64,000 bases of DNA, taken from assembly GCA_026874595.1 (NCBI GenBank), contig CM049311.1, positions 7,787,676-7,851,675 of the forward strand. The letters run 5' to 3'. The notes below the pieces were generated by a model, which did not search any database, was not told where the DNA came from, and worked only from the letters and a program-made list of their open reading frames with translations. The stretch comes from Sipunculus nudus. Lineage: Eukaryota; Annelida; Sipuncula; Golfingiida; Sipunculidae. Positions 12,101 to 26,500 of this stretch are shown piece after piece. Both the position numbers and the translations under genes were made by a program. Position 1 is the stretch's first letter. The number at the start of each line of letters is the position of its first letter.

Positions 12101-14012
12101 AACATGCATTCTTAGGTGATTGTCATTTGGCGTGTTAGTGTAATATTTATTACATGATTACAAAACATTCTGGTCACAGTAGGATCTCATATGTACACGG
12201 TTCAGAGCGTGCCGCTTTGTGTTTGATCTGCAGCATTGTCTCGCATTGACTGAATAAACGATGATGATAAACTGGACCAAAATCAAGCAAAATGAAATTA
12301 TATAACACTTTTATAGTTATATATTATTACATAAAATAGTAACAAGAATTATTTCTAATATTTATATCAAATGTTCATATTTAATTCTATTATAACTGAT
12401 ATTGATATTTGAAGCATTGTACCGGAAGTATTCCTCAATATGGAAGAAGCTTCAAAGAAATCGTCATCTGATATACACGGCCACACAGACAGAGACAGAA
12501 ACACAGCAGAGTAAGGCTGGAGCATACACAGACTGATACGGGCATAAACGCAGACCCAAGATACAGAAACGCGCACAGTGGGAATGTTCGAATTGACATG
12601 CAATGGTTTGCCAAAGTTCCGTGATTTATTTAATGCCTGGAGACACACAATATACAGAAATACTGTGTGGCATATAACTTGTGTTCTAAGGTTCACGGCC
12701 GTACTTTAAATGATATCTAACTATTCCTGTCGTGGCAGAGCGCACGTCTTCAACAAGCATCATTTTTGTGGTCATGGAGGTGTTGATGTGTGGTGAGCAT
12801 CTTACGATGAATAGCTTCCTGGTTGCCCGGTCTTCTGGCTTTTATACATTTCGCTTCAAAACTCGCACAAGATGTCCAAACATTGACCTTGAGCCTATAA
12901 ATCCAAGTATGCTGTCTTTGTGTATGACAGAGCATCAGTGTAAAATATGGAGCTTTTATTCCCTTTTTGACTTGTTGAACAGATACAAGACTGCGTATGT
13001 AATGAGATAAGTGTGTCAGGCACACAGTAACATTCCGACAGTGTCAAAAGAGTGTGTTTATCAGAAATTATATAACACAGCCGATTTTTACTAGGGTTGA
13101 AACGGGAATCAGATTTTGAACTGATGCACACGATAACAGGATGGCATTACCTTACTCAGACTCGGGGTTTTCGTTACCATGACGACAGTCTTTAAGGGAA
13201 CACCTAATAATAAAACAATTTATAGCATTATAGTGCACCTGTAGGGATTTTAATGCACAAGTACATCCTAGTAACTAACAGATAAGATTTACATGTAGGC
13301 ACACTTATTATTATTATGATCTCCTGTAATGTTTAAAAATAACATGTGTAATTTTTAATGTAATGTTTAAAAATAGAAGCAGGCCTACAGAATGCTCTAG
13401 TCCGAAATCATCTTTCAGTACCCAATGTTTCAGCATTTACAAACACGCGATACAGACCTATATAAAACATCTGGCAACAAGTTTAATTATCCTTCAATAC
13501 TCATACCCAGGAAATTTTCCTGACGTGACCATGTTCTGCAGCCTATGGTCAACATGATGTCTGCTGTCTAGCTCTTGATCCAGTCAGAAACGTTTAGGCA
13601 AACTGGGAGACAAACTATCGAGTGTTAATTACCCATACACATTTTGGAATATTCTTAATGGAACATCATATTGCTAAATCGCAAGCGTAACATTCTATTC
13701 ACATTATTTTGCTTCCAAAACGAACACCAGTGTAGTTCAAGACCATCATAACAACAGCAGCATTTTGTTTCCCGAATCATAGTTTCTCAGCGTGTGATCA
13801 TGTAACATTGGCTGGATGTAACAGTAACTAATCTAACTGTGACAACTCCTGAGTAGCCAGCTCAGCTACTCAGTGAACCCTGCATCATGATGTCTTACAT
13901 CGTGTGGCAGAAGGCACGATTCATGACAGATTTAATCATAAACACAATAATGCATCTGCACTAAATGTTCCATTTGTTCCTTAATTTTTGTAGTTTCTTG
14001 TCCGAGAGAATT
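9166..14012. other. Intergenic region upstream of the IP3R-like gene
   Basis: No supported gene. Bases 10755-11180 look like a diverged relative of 2050-2460 (shared GAGCATGC.CACTGC and AGGAACCTTAA blocks). A G tract lies near 10597-10609. The promoter of the gene starting at 14,055 should lie at the right end, but I see no clear TATA box or initiator there. Confidence 0.5.
13849..13873. promoter_or_regulatory. 9-bp perfect inverted repeat upstream of the gene start
   Basis: CTGAGTAGC and GCTACTCAG are separated by 7 bases, about 180 bases before the start codon. It could be a protein-binding palindrome or an RNA hairpin in the 5' leader, or chance. The sequence shows the symmetry only. Confidence 0.35.
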
Positions 14013-14054
14013 TAACGGAATCGACGGGGAAGGCGTGGGAGACAACAAAACGAA

Positions 14055-14137
14055 ATGGCGGACTCTGTCCGAATCGGCGACCAGGTGGCGCTGTACAGCC
14101 AAGAACACAGCGGCTACATGTTTAGCCACTTCAGCAG
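14055..14137 (+). CDS. IP3R-like exon 1
   Basis: Start codon to the donor CAG|GTTAGT, ending after two bases of codon 28. It encodes MADSVRIGDQVALYSQEHSG and seven further residues, matching the first beta strand of the IP3R suppressor domain (IGDxxxLY). Confidence 0.85.
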
Positions 14138-16911
14138 GTTAGTGGGGAAAAAAAATAAAAAAAAAGAGGAAGGGAATCGGGGTATTATGATATTGTTATA
14201 CAGAAATATTATTTGTTTTATATATAATAAAGTAAAAAAAAGCATATGGCAATGTTCTTAAATGTTTCAAAAGTTACCGGTACTCGTCATGACGGGCCGT
14301 AGTATGGTATATACCTACGGTCCTTCCGTCACACCGTCCGTCCGTTAAGTGTCGCTGCGATAACTTAACAGCTCTCAGGGATTTCCAAGAAACTCACTCA
14401 CTTTTCTTACCAATTGATTATCTCGCCAGGTTCGATTATAGACAAAATCAACGCATAATGAATGAGGTCAGAGGTCACCGGACATAAGACGGGCGTATTA
14501 TGCATGTTTGTGGTGCTCTTGTTTTCTGACTTTTCAAAATTGAATGAATGCCATCGAATATGAAAACTTCATTATTACATGTTAATATAACTACACCCAA
14601 GCATTTCTGGTATTCATTAAACCAATATGTAATTTCATGGTCTCATTACGGTTTTTTTTAATTCGATGCACGGCTAAATGAATTAAGGGGTAGTTTTAGC
14701 TAAGACCTATCTGCAATCGTTTTCAAATTTTAAATAATTGAAAAATTATTTTAAAAATTCAAATTAATAATGATATAGTAGTATTTATGTTTTTATACAA
14801 GAACGTCATGGCTAGCACGTATTATAAATATTATAAGTATATACTTGTAAGACTATAAAAGGGTTAGGTCGTCATGTATTATTTTTTATTTTTAAATTTA
14901 GAAATCAGTGCGTGATGGGGAAGCTTTGAACATATTATAAATTCCGATAACAATTTCATATGATCAGGGGAAAACAGAATTGATTTGCTAAACAGGTTAA
15001 GTACATCATAAAAAAGGATGGAAATTTTAATCGAAATTTTATCATTTTATTTTCTTGTAAGAAATGGCCAAGCTGTTGGAGTACAGAAAATCGGTAAATT
15101 TCTCCTGAATGTCACAATTTTTTTGTGGTGCCTGAGAAACCATCCTTTTTTTCCGGCCTACATTTGTCTCAATAAGCATACGTATATAGTCCTACTGGTA
15201 CTAGTATATTGGTGTATTTCAGTGCTGCTGAGAGTCAGCTGTATGTGTACCACAACCAGGACCGTGTGAAGCCTGTAGGAATACAGACACAACAAGGTAA
15301 GTAATACACCATGTATAAAACGTACTGTCGGGAAAGCCTATATAACTATACCCATAGTACCAACACCGAGGCCACCTATACGAAACCCATTGAAGATCAT
15401 GCATCATGAGGAGAAAAGTAAACTTCCACACATTGAAACCTACCCGAATTATACACAAATCACACAACAAAGAAAACCATTTTGTAAACGCGAATAAACC
15501 AAAACGTTCTGTCATACCTGGTTAAGAGATGGTTCAAAAGAAAAACCTATAGCATATGCACGTGGCCAATGTTAAATCCACGAGAACTAATGACAAAACC
15601 ATAAAAAAGGTCCCCAAACAGGTCCGGAAAAGAGGGGGTCCAGGTCACAAAATTGGTCTGAAACCCTTAAAAAAGTTGCTTCGGCTGTAAAAAAAAAGGG
15701 GGGGGGGGGAGGTCCGGACCCCCTGGACCCCCCCCCCCTAGATCCGCTTCTACTTAGGTTGATGAGTTTATTTCTATTTCCAATTATTTGGTTAAAACAA
15801 AACGACCTTCTTATAGGTCCTCCTGAGTGCAAAACTATATCCATAAAAATGATATTCTTTTTTCTTACATTTTCTGTTTTCGCTAGATCTACAATACGGC
15901 TGATGTTCAAATATTACTCCTGTAGGTCAAAGACTTGCACCTGCATGATATTTATTTTGGACCTTGACTTTATTAGACCGTATACTCCGTATAGCTGCAT
16001 GGGGAGGCTTCTCTTGTGACCGCTCTGGGATCCCCTACACCTATAGAGTTACATATTTTAGTAAAAGTTATTTTTAATTACAAACGGCCTTGCAGGTCCA
16101 GTGTTCTACGGATACGAATTATCTAGAACTGGCGTCAAAATAGACCCGGAGCGGTAATAGAAGTGGAGTCAAACCTTATAGGCACAGTGAGATATCATAT
16201 AGTGGGGGTAATAGACTGAAGGATTTCCCGCGTGTTTGAAGTAAAATTGTAATTTAATGTCCCCCGCTTCCGCGGTGAGGGGTCATTGATTTTTGTTGTT
16301 CTGTCTGTCTGTCCGCCTGTCCCTCTGTCTGCCCGTCCGTCAGGTTTTCGTTTCCATGCGATAATTTTCCTAAATATTGTCCGATTTCATTCAAATTTGG
16401 GTTAGTGATTGCTCTCATGCATACCTTAGTTGGGATTGGTTTTGGAATGTCCGTCTGAAAATTTGTAATCACAAGCTCCAAAACAAACAGAAAATGTCCC
16501 TTTGGTTTCCAATTCACAACAAAAATTATGACATGTGGAGACATGTTCAGGGGACAATAAAAAGTATAAACACAGGCACTATGACATGTGGAGACATCTT
16601 AAGGGGTGAAAACACTAAAATATTCAGAAGGCAAGCATGAAGATCACAGGATGTTAAAATAACAAGATGCAGAAGCGGAGGACATAAATTCCACAGATTT
16701 GCTTGATTTGCTTAAGGAAGACAGAAAAAAAGAGGGAAAGGCCAGTTAATACAATGTGTGTCGATATTGCAGGCCTGACATTGTCGATATAAGAATATTC
16801 CTGATTTAAGAATAATTATCCACACCAACTAATATATCATATGGAAGTATGAAAGACTTGGAGACGCCACACAAACCTTAAAATAAATATCGAGCATAAG
16901 TATATAAATGT

Positions 16912-17003
<92 letters not shown>

Positions 17004-20000
17004 CCATTACAAGTTGTCTTGTGTCGTAACAGCTGTTGCCTTTGAGATACATGCGAAAAATCGTTACAAGTTTGGAAAGAAATATGAGAAAATGAAGAGT
17101 CAAAAGGAGCTGTTCAGTACCAACAAGCTGCTTGAGGCCAAGGTAGGTGACGATGATTATATAACTACAACATCTAGCGACGGCGACTAACACTAACTGT
17201 TTGGGTTTGGTAAAGTATGTTTAGATATAAATACACAAAGCAACATTGTGTGTAGTACAGTGTGTTAAAGTCTCAAAATAATAACATTCATTATCTTTAT
17301 TATGACCGATTCTGGTTGGCATGTGGAATACAGTTGGCAATACCATGGATTTGGGTATTGCTGCATGCTGCCTATCAGGTGATCTATTAGTCGAAATACT
17401 GCATGCACCTGCGCATGTGCAAGCATAAGGTGTATTGAAAAATCAAACGTCAGTTTTCACAGACGTGAACATAGTATAACAACACAATTAAATATGGTTC
17501 AAATAAATATATGATAATATGATTTTAATTATATGATTTATTTAATTTTTAATGACAAAAAAATTCGTTCAAGATTTTTTAGGACGCCAGTAATCTAATT
17601 TATTCATTTTATTTTAGTGATTTTCCCACATGGTACAAACGTGTCATTATTGTGACATTATTCTACATTATAAAATATCTTTCACACAGATTTTTCATCT
17701 GTATAAATATCATTTCGCTATATATTTTAATTAATACATATGCTGGTCAGTAATATATGGTTCGATCTTTTTCCAGCTTAATGCCGACGCTGAGGCCCGT
17801 GATAACGAAGCCGAGCAGATCAGACTTAGAAATAAGTCTCTGAGATACGGTCAGGAAATTCAGGTATACATTCACGTTAATGCTCTGCAGATATAAAAAA
17901 TATACATGATAACATTGATTCACCAGTCACTAACGTATATTGTACAGGTTAACAGATGTGCACGGGACGCATCTCGCCACCAGGCTTCAAAGATGGGGTA
18001 CGTATTTGCGCTTGTGCATGCGGGGGAAGAGCGCTGATATTTTATAGCAGGCTCAAATTTGGGCTGGCACGATGTATACAAGAACTCCGGTACATATAAG
18101 ATTATGTATTTTCTGGTAGGAATCAATAATTGAGATCTCTAATTAAAGTCGATATAAAAAATTACAAGCTTTCAGTGTGTATCGCATAGAAACATATATA
18201 ATATTGCAAACGAAATCTAAACTGTGAGAGTCCCTCAAGATACAAGTTAAATGCATTTTTAACAACGTCAGCCAAAGGCTGGCTTCGTTCGGATGTTGCA
18301 GTACTTCCTATGTTATTGCTCAACTGCGACATTTCTTTTCACTAGAACTTAGATATATTTAGATATCTTTGGGTCCACAATAGATATTTCTCTGCCGATA
18401 GCCAGCCTTGGCTAAATTCCATGTGTCGGCCAAGCATACATTTATATGCGATATTATTTGCAAAATTACGCCAGTGTAGTTTTCAAGTTTTTTAAGAATG
18501 CCATGTATTTGAAAAAAAAACTTGACTTGATCCCCCTCTTCTTCCTTTCTTGTGTTTCCTCTTCACGTGCTCATTATGTGATACACAATTTCGTCTGCAG
18601 AAAAGCTCCTCTCAAATATGTTTACGTTGTTATTGTAATAAACCTTTACAATACTTATTCTTTTTCGTGTATATATACCGTTACCAGGAATTCCGAGACT
18701 TGAATAAAGTGGATCTTTAATTTATTTATAAATAAATGCCACTTTTGGTGTAAGAAATGGCTCATGCAGCGTCTCGCACTAAATGAAGTTCAAGAGTCTG
18801 AGGTGAATGATGAACCGTCTTTATCAATGAACTATAGTTCAGGGAAATTCTTATTTTCTTCCATATTGGCTTTTGTTAATTCAATGCTAAATACAACGCG
18901 AAAATAAGGATGAAAATATCTTTGCTCCAATTTCCAATCACTGGATTTCATGAGCGCCCAAATGTTAAACTCGTATATAATATAGAATTATAGAATTAAA
19001 GAGGGACAGTATTTCATTCATTATATCAAGGAAATGTTTTAATATTTTTCAGCTTCTGAATAAATTCACCAACAAATTTGTCCACATCAGCACCGGACAA
19101 ACAAGTCCACATGTGAAGAACAACCTCATGGTATGTAATAATGTATCTTGTTATCATGGTATGTAATAATGTCTCTTGTTATCATGGTCTGTAATAATGA
19201 CTCTTGTTATCATGCATGGTATGTAAAGATCTCTTGTAATCATGGTATGTAATACATACAGTAACCAGAATCAGGTCCAAGGGGGACAAGGAACTACCCT
19301 TTTTCAGCCGTCGCAACCTTTTTAAGGGTTTCGGACCATTTTTTTTTTTTTTTTTTTTTTTGCAACCTGCGTTGGACCCCTTCCTCATCTAAATCCTGGA
19401 TCGGTCCCTGCTACTAGCAGACTGGATACTCACAAATAATTATCTCCTCCATTTAGTAGAATGAAATGGATATTTTGCCATGATTTATGGTTTATGATCT
19501 TTTCTGAACTCGAGGGTAGTGAAATATTCCTCCCATATGCCATTCCAGAAAAAATGTATAATGCTGCCATGTAAAACCGAAGATGTGTAAATTTTAATTG
19601 CTCATAATTTATCTGCTCCAATAAAAAAAAATACGATATCAGTTATTTTATTAATGTAAGTTCCAGTCAATCGATGCTCAAACATTGGGTATTTATCTTT
19701 CATTTATGATATGTAAGGAATGAGAAAGCTCGCAGCAGATGAAAAGCAAAAATGTCATTTTAACATGACATTACTTTACGGTATAATTAATCAGGGTCCT
19801 ATATAACAGCATCGTCTGTAACCCGCTCATGCCATTTTCGTTGCGTCACTGCTCTCTTCTTAAGCAAAAAGACAAAGGTGATCATGGTCAGAGATTTTTT
19901 ATTACCAATACCATCAATATTATAGCCTACCATAATAATTAACGGCATTTCTCAGATATATTTTTTTTATACTTTATCAGAATAAATAAATATGCTTGAT

Positions 20001-21003
20001 ATCCATAGGGGAAAAGTCGGCCTTTTCTATATTTAATAGTTGTTTGATCTTTAAACTTGAACCCCGGACTTGACTCTTAACTTTGAACGTACAGCTGAAA
20101 TATTCCGAGGAACGGAGAGGAGAGGGTTGAAGTGACAACAGTACGACATAGTATTGTACGAAGTGTTCCGGGTACGAAGTGTCACATTCACTCGACACTC
20201 CGCCACCGAACTTGCGCGAAGACGCGGCGAGGAACTCCGGTTATAAAAGAGGAGCGCACCCGTGGTCACGTGTTTGACACAACTTGCGTCTTCTGTGACT
20301 GTCGTCTGCTATGATTGTCGTCTGCAGTGTTCAGCCGGTTCATTTGCCAACAATAAATCGGGTCGCCTTACATCGATGTGACAAACACGACACCTACATC
20401 AAGTGTTAGACCGCAGTGGCACTTTTACTGCTGTAATTTTCAAACCTGACTTTCAGCATCAGTCTTAAATTTGTTGCATTTTGAGAGGGAAAATATCTTC
20501 GACGCAGGGAAACTAAATCTAAATCTAACCAAATCCCTTGATATTAGACTCTGAAGGTAGCATTTTGTTTTGTTTGGTTCCAGGTTCATCTGTCAGAGAA
20601 AAATGGCAAAACCGCTCAGTACAAGATTCGTCCCAAGTACAAAGTGAAATCTGAAGGTGACTTGGTGAGTGATAAAAATAACAATTCAAGTAATGATGTA
20701 GTATGTAACCTTATGTTATATCAATCATCTTTTGTTTAAAATTGTAAAAATAGTGTTTAAGTTTATTTACTTTTCCTTTGGGCTATATTACTGAGGTTTT
20801 TTTTTTCATTAGCGGAATTGCCCCAGAAAGAGAGGGTTGGGGGGGTTTATATTAAAGAAAACTGAGAAGTAGATCTATAACTTTTACAGTATTGCAAAGC
20901 AAACAAACTGTTAATATTATTGATTCCACTTTTTTAAATTTGATTTGATGGATTTTTTAGCTCAGTTGACTATAAGTCATCTGAGCTATAGTCGTGGTCC
21001 ATT

Positions 21004-21035
<32 letters not shown>

Positions 21036-23482
21036 GATGTCTGTCCGTAAGACTGGCACGTTTCCACACCATTGGACCTACGAATCTGAAATTCAGCATA
21101 CAGTTAAATGTCCCCAAAATCTCCTACCATGCCAAAAATTGGGTCAATATGACTTTGTTCCTTCGGGATATTAAGGAAAAACCTCAATTTTTTATTAGAA
21201 ATCTATTTTCACACTTCAGGACTGCCTAATATCAAAACCACTCATCTGGTTTTCTTCATTTTTACCATAAATATTCTTCTATATGGTTCCTATGTACATG
21301 CCAGAAATTAAGTCAGTATTTTTTAATTCAAAAAAGTTATAGGCCCAAACATAATGGACTTTGTAAAAAAATGAGGAAAGATATTTTGTCACTAAAGACC
21401 AAAAGTGTTAAAGGTAGGAATTTTTTTTTTTCAGAAATACTACTTTAAATAATCAAAATTTAATTGTTCAATTTTTTTTAAATATTGGCAAAAATATAAA
21501 ATTGGTACCTTAAATTTTGCCCAAGTTTGACCATAGCACGTTTTTTTCCTGTAACTGCTGTGGATTTAATTTTCAAAGCGTGTTTTTGTTACCATTTCAA
21601 CTGTTAAAACAAAAAATTTAAAACCAGTTGATCAAAAACTGTAGATTTTATTCAAGTTTTCAAGCACCATGTCACATATTGTTTACATCAAGCTAGTGTT
21701 ATGCAGTTTACTAGAGCTCAGCTCCCCAGCTTCAGCTCTAAGTTCCTTAAATTTTGCATACAGTCAGTTGTCCCCCAAATCCTCTACCAAACTAAAAGTT
21801 TGGTCACTAGGACTGCATTCCTTCGAGATATTAAGACAAAAATTCATTTTTCCATTAAAAACGTATTGTTACACTTTAAGATTACCTAATATCAAAACCA
21901 CTGATCTGACTTTGATTATATATAATATACATATTTTTCTATACATTGGCTATGCATATGCCAGAAATGATGTCAGTATTGTGTAATTGTTTTAAGTTAT
22001 GGGCCCAAACATAATGCACTTTGTAAAAAATCAAGAAAAGATATATTTACTCTCTTAACATGAAAATTGCTGAAGGTAAACATTTTTGTCAGGGATATAA
22101 CATTATTTAATCAAGATTCAATTGTATTCCCAAAATTAGTTCTGAATTTTTCAAATTTTATAAGTTATTAGCATAAATATAAAATCAGTACCTTAAATTT
22201 TGCCCAACTTTGGCCATGGCATGTTTTTTCCCTGTAAGCACTGTTGATTTAATTTTCATATCTTGCACACGTAAGGATTTTAGCTTCTAAATTCTGAAGT
22301 TATAAAAGGAATTGGTCAAAAACTAGCTTTTATGAAAGTTTTTATGAGACCATATCACACCTTGGCTGTACTGAAGCCCCTCTTTAATGTCCCCACATTG
22401 ACCTTTCAGGCCAATTATGCATGCTTGAAGCGAGGCACTCTGCAGCCAGCCAGCTCTTGGGTGGCTTCAACTGGATCTAACTGTCCAACCCCCTCCACTA
22501 GTATTTGTTTAGGCCATAAACATAACAGTAAACTTTTTTTTAATATTTGGTTTATGATAAGAACTTAAAAAAATAAATGGAAAAGGAATTTATAGTTAAT
22601 GAGTTACAGGGGATTACCTTGCAAATACTGATCATTTATGGAACTTCCATGGATGGCCAAAATTGTATTTCAAATGACACCATGCAGTCACCATTGGGTA
22701 TTTTTCATTTCAACCATAAAAATGAAAAATAAATAATTAAAATAAATTGTTGTTTACTATTAGGGATTATATGAAGCAAGATAATGATAGACAAGGATGC
22801 AGTTGATTATATTAAATTAATCTAAATTTCCAGGTCTTTTCCAGGTGTTAAACTTGTTGGTTTATATTTATTACAAAATTAAAATAATAAATAAATATGT
22901 CAAAAATTTAAAATTTTACTCAGACAAGTGCCATTAAAGATTTTAATTTGTTTGACTTATAACTCATGGTTGTATCAGTTGTTACATGATACTGGCTAAA
23001 TAATCAAAATTTATATTGCTGGTCCTTTATTTCAGTTCATAAAATTAAACATTCCCAACTCCAGTTTGCTCCTGGTATGATATATTGGGTGTTTTGATCC
23101 TTGGATTAATTTTAACACATGTATTAGTTTTATAGCTGAGAATGCTTTTCTTTTTTTCCTGATACCATTTAAAAAAATATAAATATTCAAATTTTTCCTG
23201 TTAGTGCTGTGGATTTAATTTTCACAGCATGTACACATTAACATCATTTCATCTGTTAAAATCTGAAATTTGAAACCAATTGATCAAAAACTGTAGATTT
23301 TATTCAAGTTTCCAGGTACCATGTCTTCATTGTTTACATCAGATCAGTATAAATGCAGTGTACTGGGCAGTTACATAACACCAACTGACCTACTGCCACT
23401 GTGAGTGTCTGGGTCAGGCTGGGTCAGGCAGTAAAGTAATTACCAGAGAGCCTCTCTTTCTCTCTCTCTCTGGCAGTCTAGG

Positions 23483-23527
<45 letters not shown>

Positions 23528-26500
23528 CTTTTTCTCTTTCTTTCTCCATCTTTCTTTCTCCCTTTCTCTCTCTCTCTCCCTAATTGCCTCCCTTCCTCCC
23601 TCTATCCCATTCTGTTGACAGGTACTATAAACTAGATACATTAGCTATAAATGTTGATGCAATTTAAAAATATGAATCAACTAAAATATTCACAATCACA
23701 TGTATGTTATACTGTAAATTTATAGTAACATTTGGAAACTAGGATTAAAATTATGTAATGAAGAAAAGGAATAAATGCAAATATTGTTAATTTTTTCTTG
23801 GCTTAGTAGAATGGGGAAAAAATTATTTGCTTTGTTTCTTCATCTCTCTATCTGTTTTAAATATTTAATGTTCATGAATAAACTTTTTTTTTAATCACTG
23901 TTGAATTAAATTTCATATCCTGTATGTATATGCAAGGGTGTTGTAACTCTCACCATCCCTTTCTTCATCCCACTGAGGCTTTGCTCTTTGGCACTGTGAA
24001 CAATAGTTCTATAGCTATAGCATAAAATTTAATAATTAAAGAAAATATCTACAGAGAGACAGAGGCATTGTAACTCTGATCATAACCCCCCCCCCCCCCC
24101 CCCCCCCCCATCAAGTCATTGCACCTGTGGAATGGGGACGTTATGGCAACTGTATACATATCATAAAATTGATAAAAAATGTTTACCAAATAAATTGGAT
24201 CTCATCAGACAAATGTGTAAACTATTGAACTGTCAACAGCTTATCAAAAAGGTAACCAATGGAAAGGCATGGTCAGGTCTCAAATATTATTTGCAACATT
24301 ATCTTCAATCATATAAACCAACCATGGCCCAGATTACCTCTTCCTCTCAAACATTATCTACATTTCATCATATTTTTAAGATTTTAACCTTCCAGGTGGT
24401 TCAGTACTGTTGACCATTTGTCCATTGGTACCTATGTACATGTCAGAAATTATGTCAATATTGTGTAATATGTAGACGTGAGGGGCATCAAAATAATGCA
24501 CCTTGTCAAGACAGATCTTGTCAAGATACTCTGTCATACAGTCACAAATCCATAAATCCCCTCATCAGCATAGTTAATCATAACCTTGTATCTGTCAAAT
24601 TGAACTCTTGCAGTTTTCCATACACTATAGATCCTTCAACAAATAGCCTTATCATCATTATACCACTGCTTAGCATACTGTCATTGCATTCATATTTGCT
24701 CAAATAATTTGCTTTTTTCAACCCCTACCAAATAAGTAAAAAATAAACCACTATATTTTACTCCATATTAATCCATCAGTCAGGTTATTTCATATATCAT
24801 TTACTCACATATTACATTATATTCCTTTATAAAAGCCCAACATGACCATTATATTCTAAGCTTTATCTACTCAATATAGTATCACAATGGTGATACATTT
24901 ATAGTCCAATCATGATCAGCTGATCACCGTGACCCATGGGTCCCTTGTTTAGAATATATCAAGTTGCACAAATGTTCCATCGTGTTTTTCGAAATTTATC
25001 TTACAGAGCTGTGTACCTTAGCAGAAGTATCTTCAAATATATCTTGGAGAAATTTGGAAGATGTAAAGTCGGTCCCAAAACCCTAATGAATGCATGTTTT
25101 TCATTATAATTATTTTAAGAAAATTCTTTAAAAATGCCCTTTGGTCCAAAGTATATAAATACAGATCTATATTCCACTCATTTTCTGTTAAGTAGTAATA
25201 TATCATGTAAAGGTATTTACTCTGAGACTTTTTGTGTTATTAATGGTGATTGACAGTGGATGGCTTCTTCCCAGCATTGCTTGATGGTACATATTGATTT
25301 TCCACCATGGTACACTTTCCATGTCTATGGCTGTGTGTGGTGTTTGTTAGATTACAGTGACGTTACAAAGACATCACAATGATCAGTTAGCAGCACCTTT
25401 AATTGACTGATGTCATCAGTTTGCCTGGATTGTTTATTATCAGTTCTTCAACAATAAAAAAATGTTAAAGCTGTAACCTGTTTTAAATTGTCATATTTTG
25501 GATTATTTGTCTCATACAAAATCATAGCAAGGAAAGGCATTATTTTTTGTGCAGGTAGTCTGTGGAATAGCTGCTGCAACCTTTGGACCAGAGAGGTTTA
25601 TACTGCTTCCCTTGTATGAAAAATTATCTCTGAAAAACATGAGGACATGGTTACTGGGACGGACTATATATTTTAATTTTATCTTTCATCAGGATAAATA
25701 AATGTTGCCTTAAGTGTGCTTTATTTTAACTATTACTTGTACAGGTGAGAGTTGGAGACCAGGTAGTGTTTGAGAGCATCAAGTCACCTGGTCACTATCT
25801 TGACCTCAGCCCAGCCTTTTCTATTGGCAGAGTTCAGTACAGGTAAGCTTAATCAAAGTACAACATCAACAGTTTGTATGCCTTCTTCAGGCCTAATCTT
25901 TGGTTTATCTGATTTATGCATTAAGTAAAAAACCTTAACTTAATAATATACAGGAATTAATCAGTAAGTTCTCTTGTAATTTGGATATCTAACTTCAAAA
26001 ATTTATTAATTAAAATACATGAAAGATTTTTTGGATGCATAACACCAAATCATTGCATGTAGAGCCCCCCTCCCCCCCCCCCAAAAAAAAAAAAAAATTT
26101 TATTTGGTTAGATATTCTATTTCAAATATCATGTATGCCTATTTAAGTGTTTTCAGTTTTAACTCTGTGACAACATGACAAAGGGGATCTGTATGTTTGT
26201 TTTAATGCTTTATTGTTGATCGTTATTCCTGATGTTCATTTTCCAGACATGAAGTTAATCTTGGAGTTAACAGACAAGGATTCACCATCGTAAGAGTGCG
26301 TCAGTGTTCAGTGGATCCTGCGGTGGTAAAGGTCAGTTTTAGTACTTTAATACTTACACCATTCCATTCATGATTGCCCCTGTCAATCTGTGTCTTCTTA
26401 GTGCTTTTGTTAAGCTTGTACAGTTTTGAAATAAAAAAAGAGCAAACCAATAGCATGGTCAGATGTTTTCCCCACCTACCAAGTAGGGCAGGTAGATGTT

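Larger units (their letters stand above)
15297..17032. other. Intron 2
   Basis: Contains a G/C-tract element (about 15600-15755), a repeat headed by a CCGC/GCGG hairpin with a CTGTC-rich tract (about 16258-16540) and a long TA microsatellite (about 16915-17001). A short direct repeat with ATGACATGTGGAGACAT occurs at about 16528 and 16580. Confidence 0.7.

Noticed and set aside
12732-13010. 92-codon + strand frame in the intergenic region
   Set aside because: No domain, and an overlapping frame of similar length exists on the other strand. No splice or promoter support.
23414-23641. Low-complexity arginine/glutamate-rich frame
   Set aside because: It is the translation of a TC/GA-rich microsatellite inside repeat copy A.
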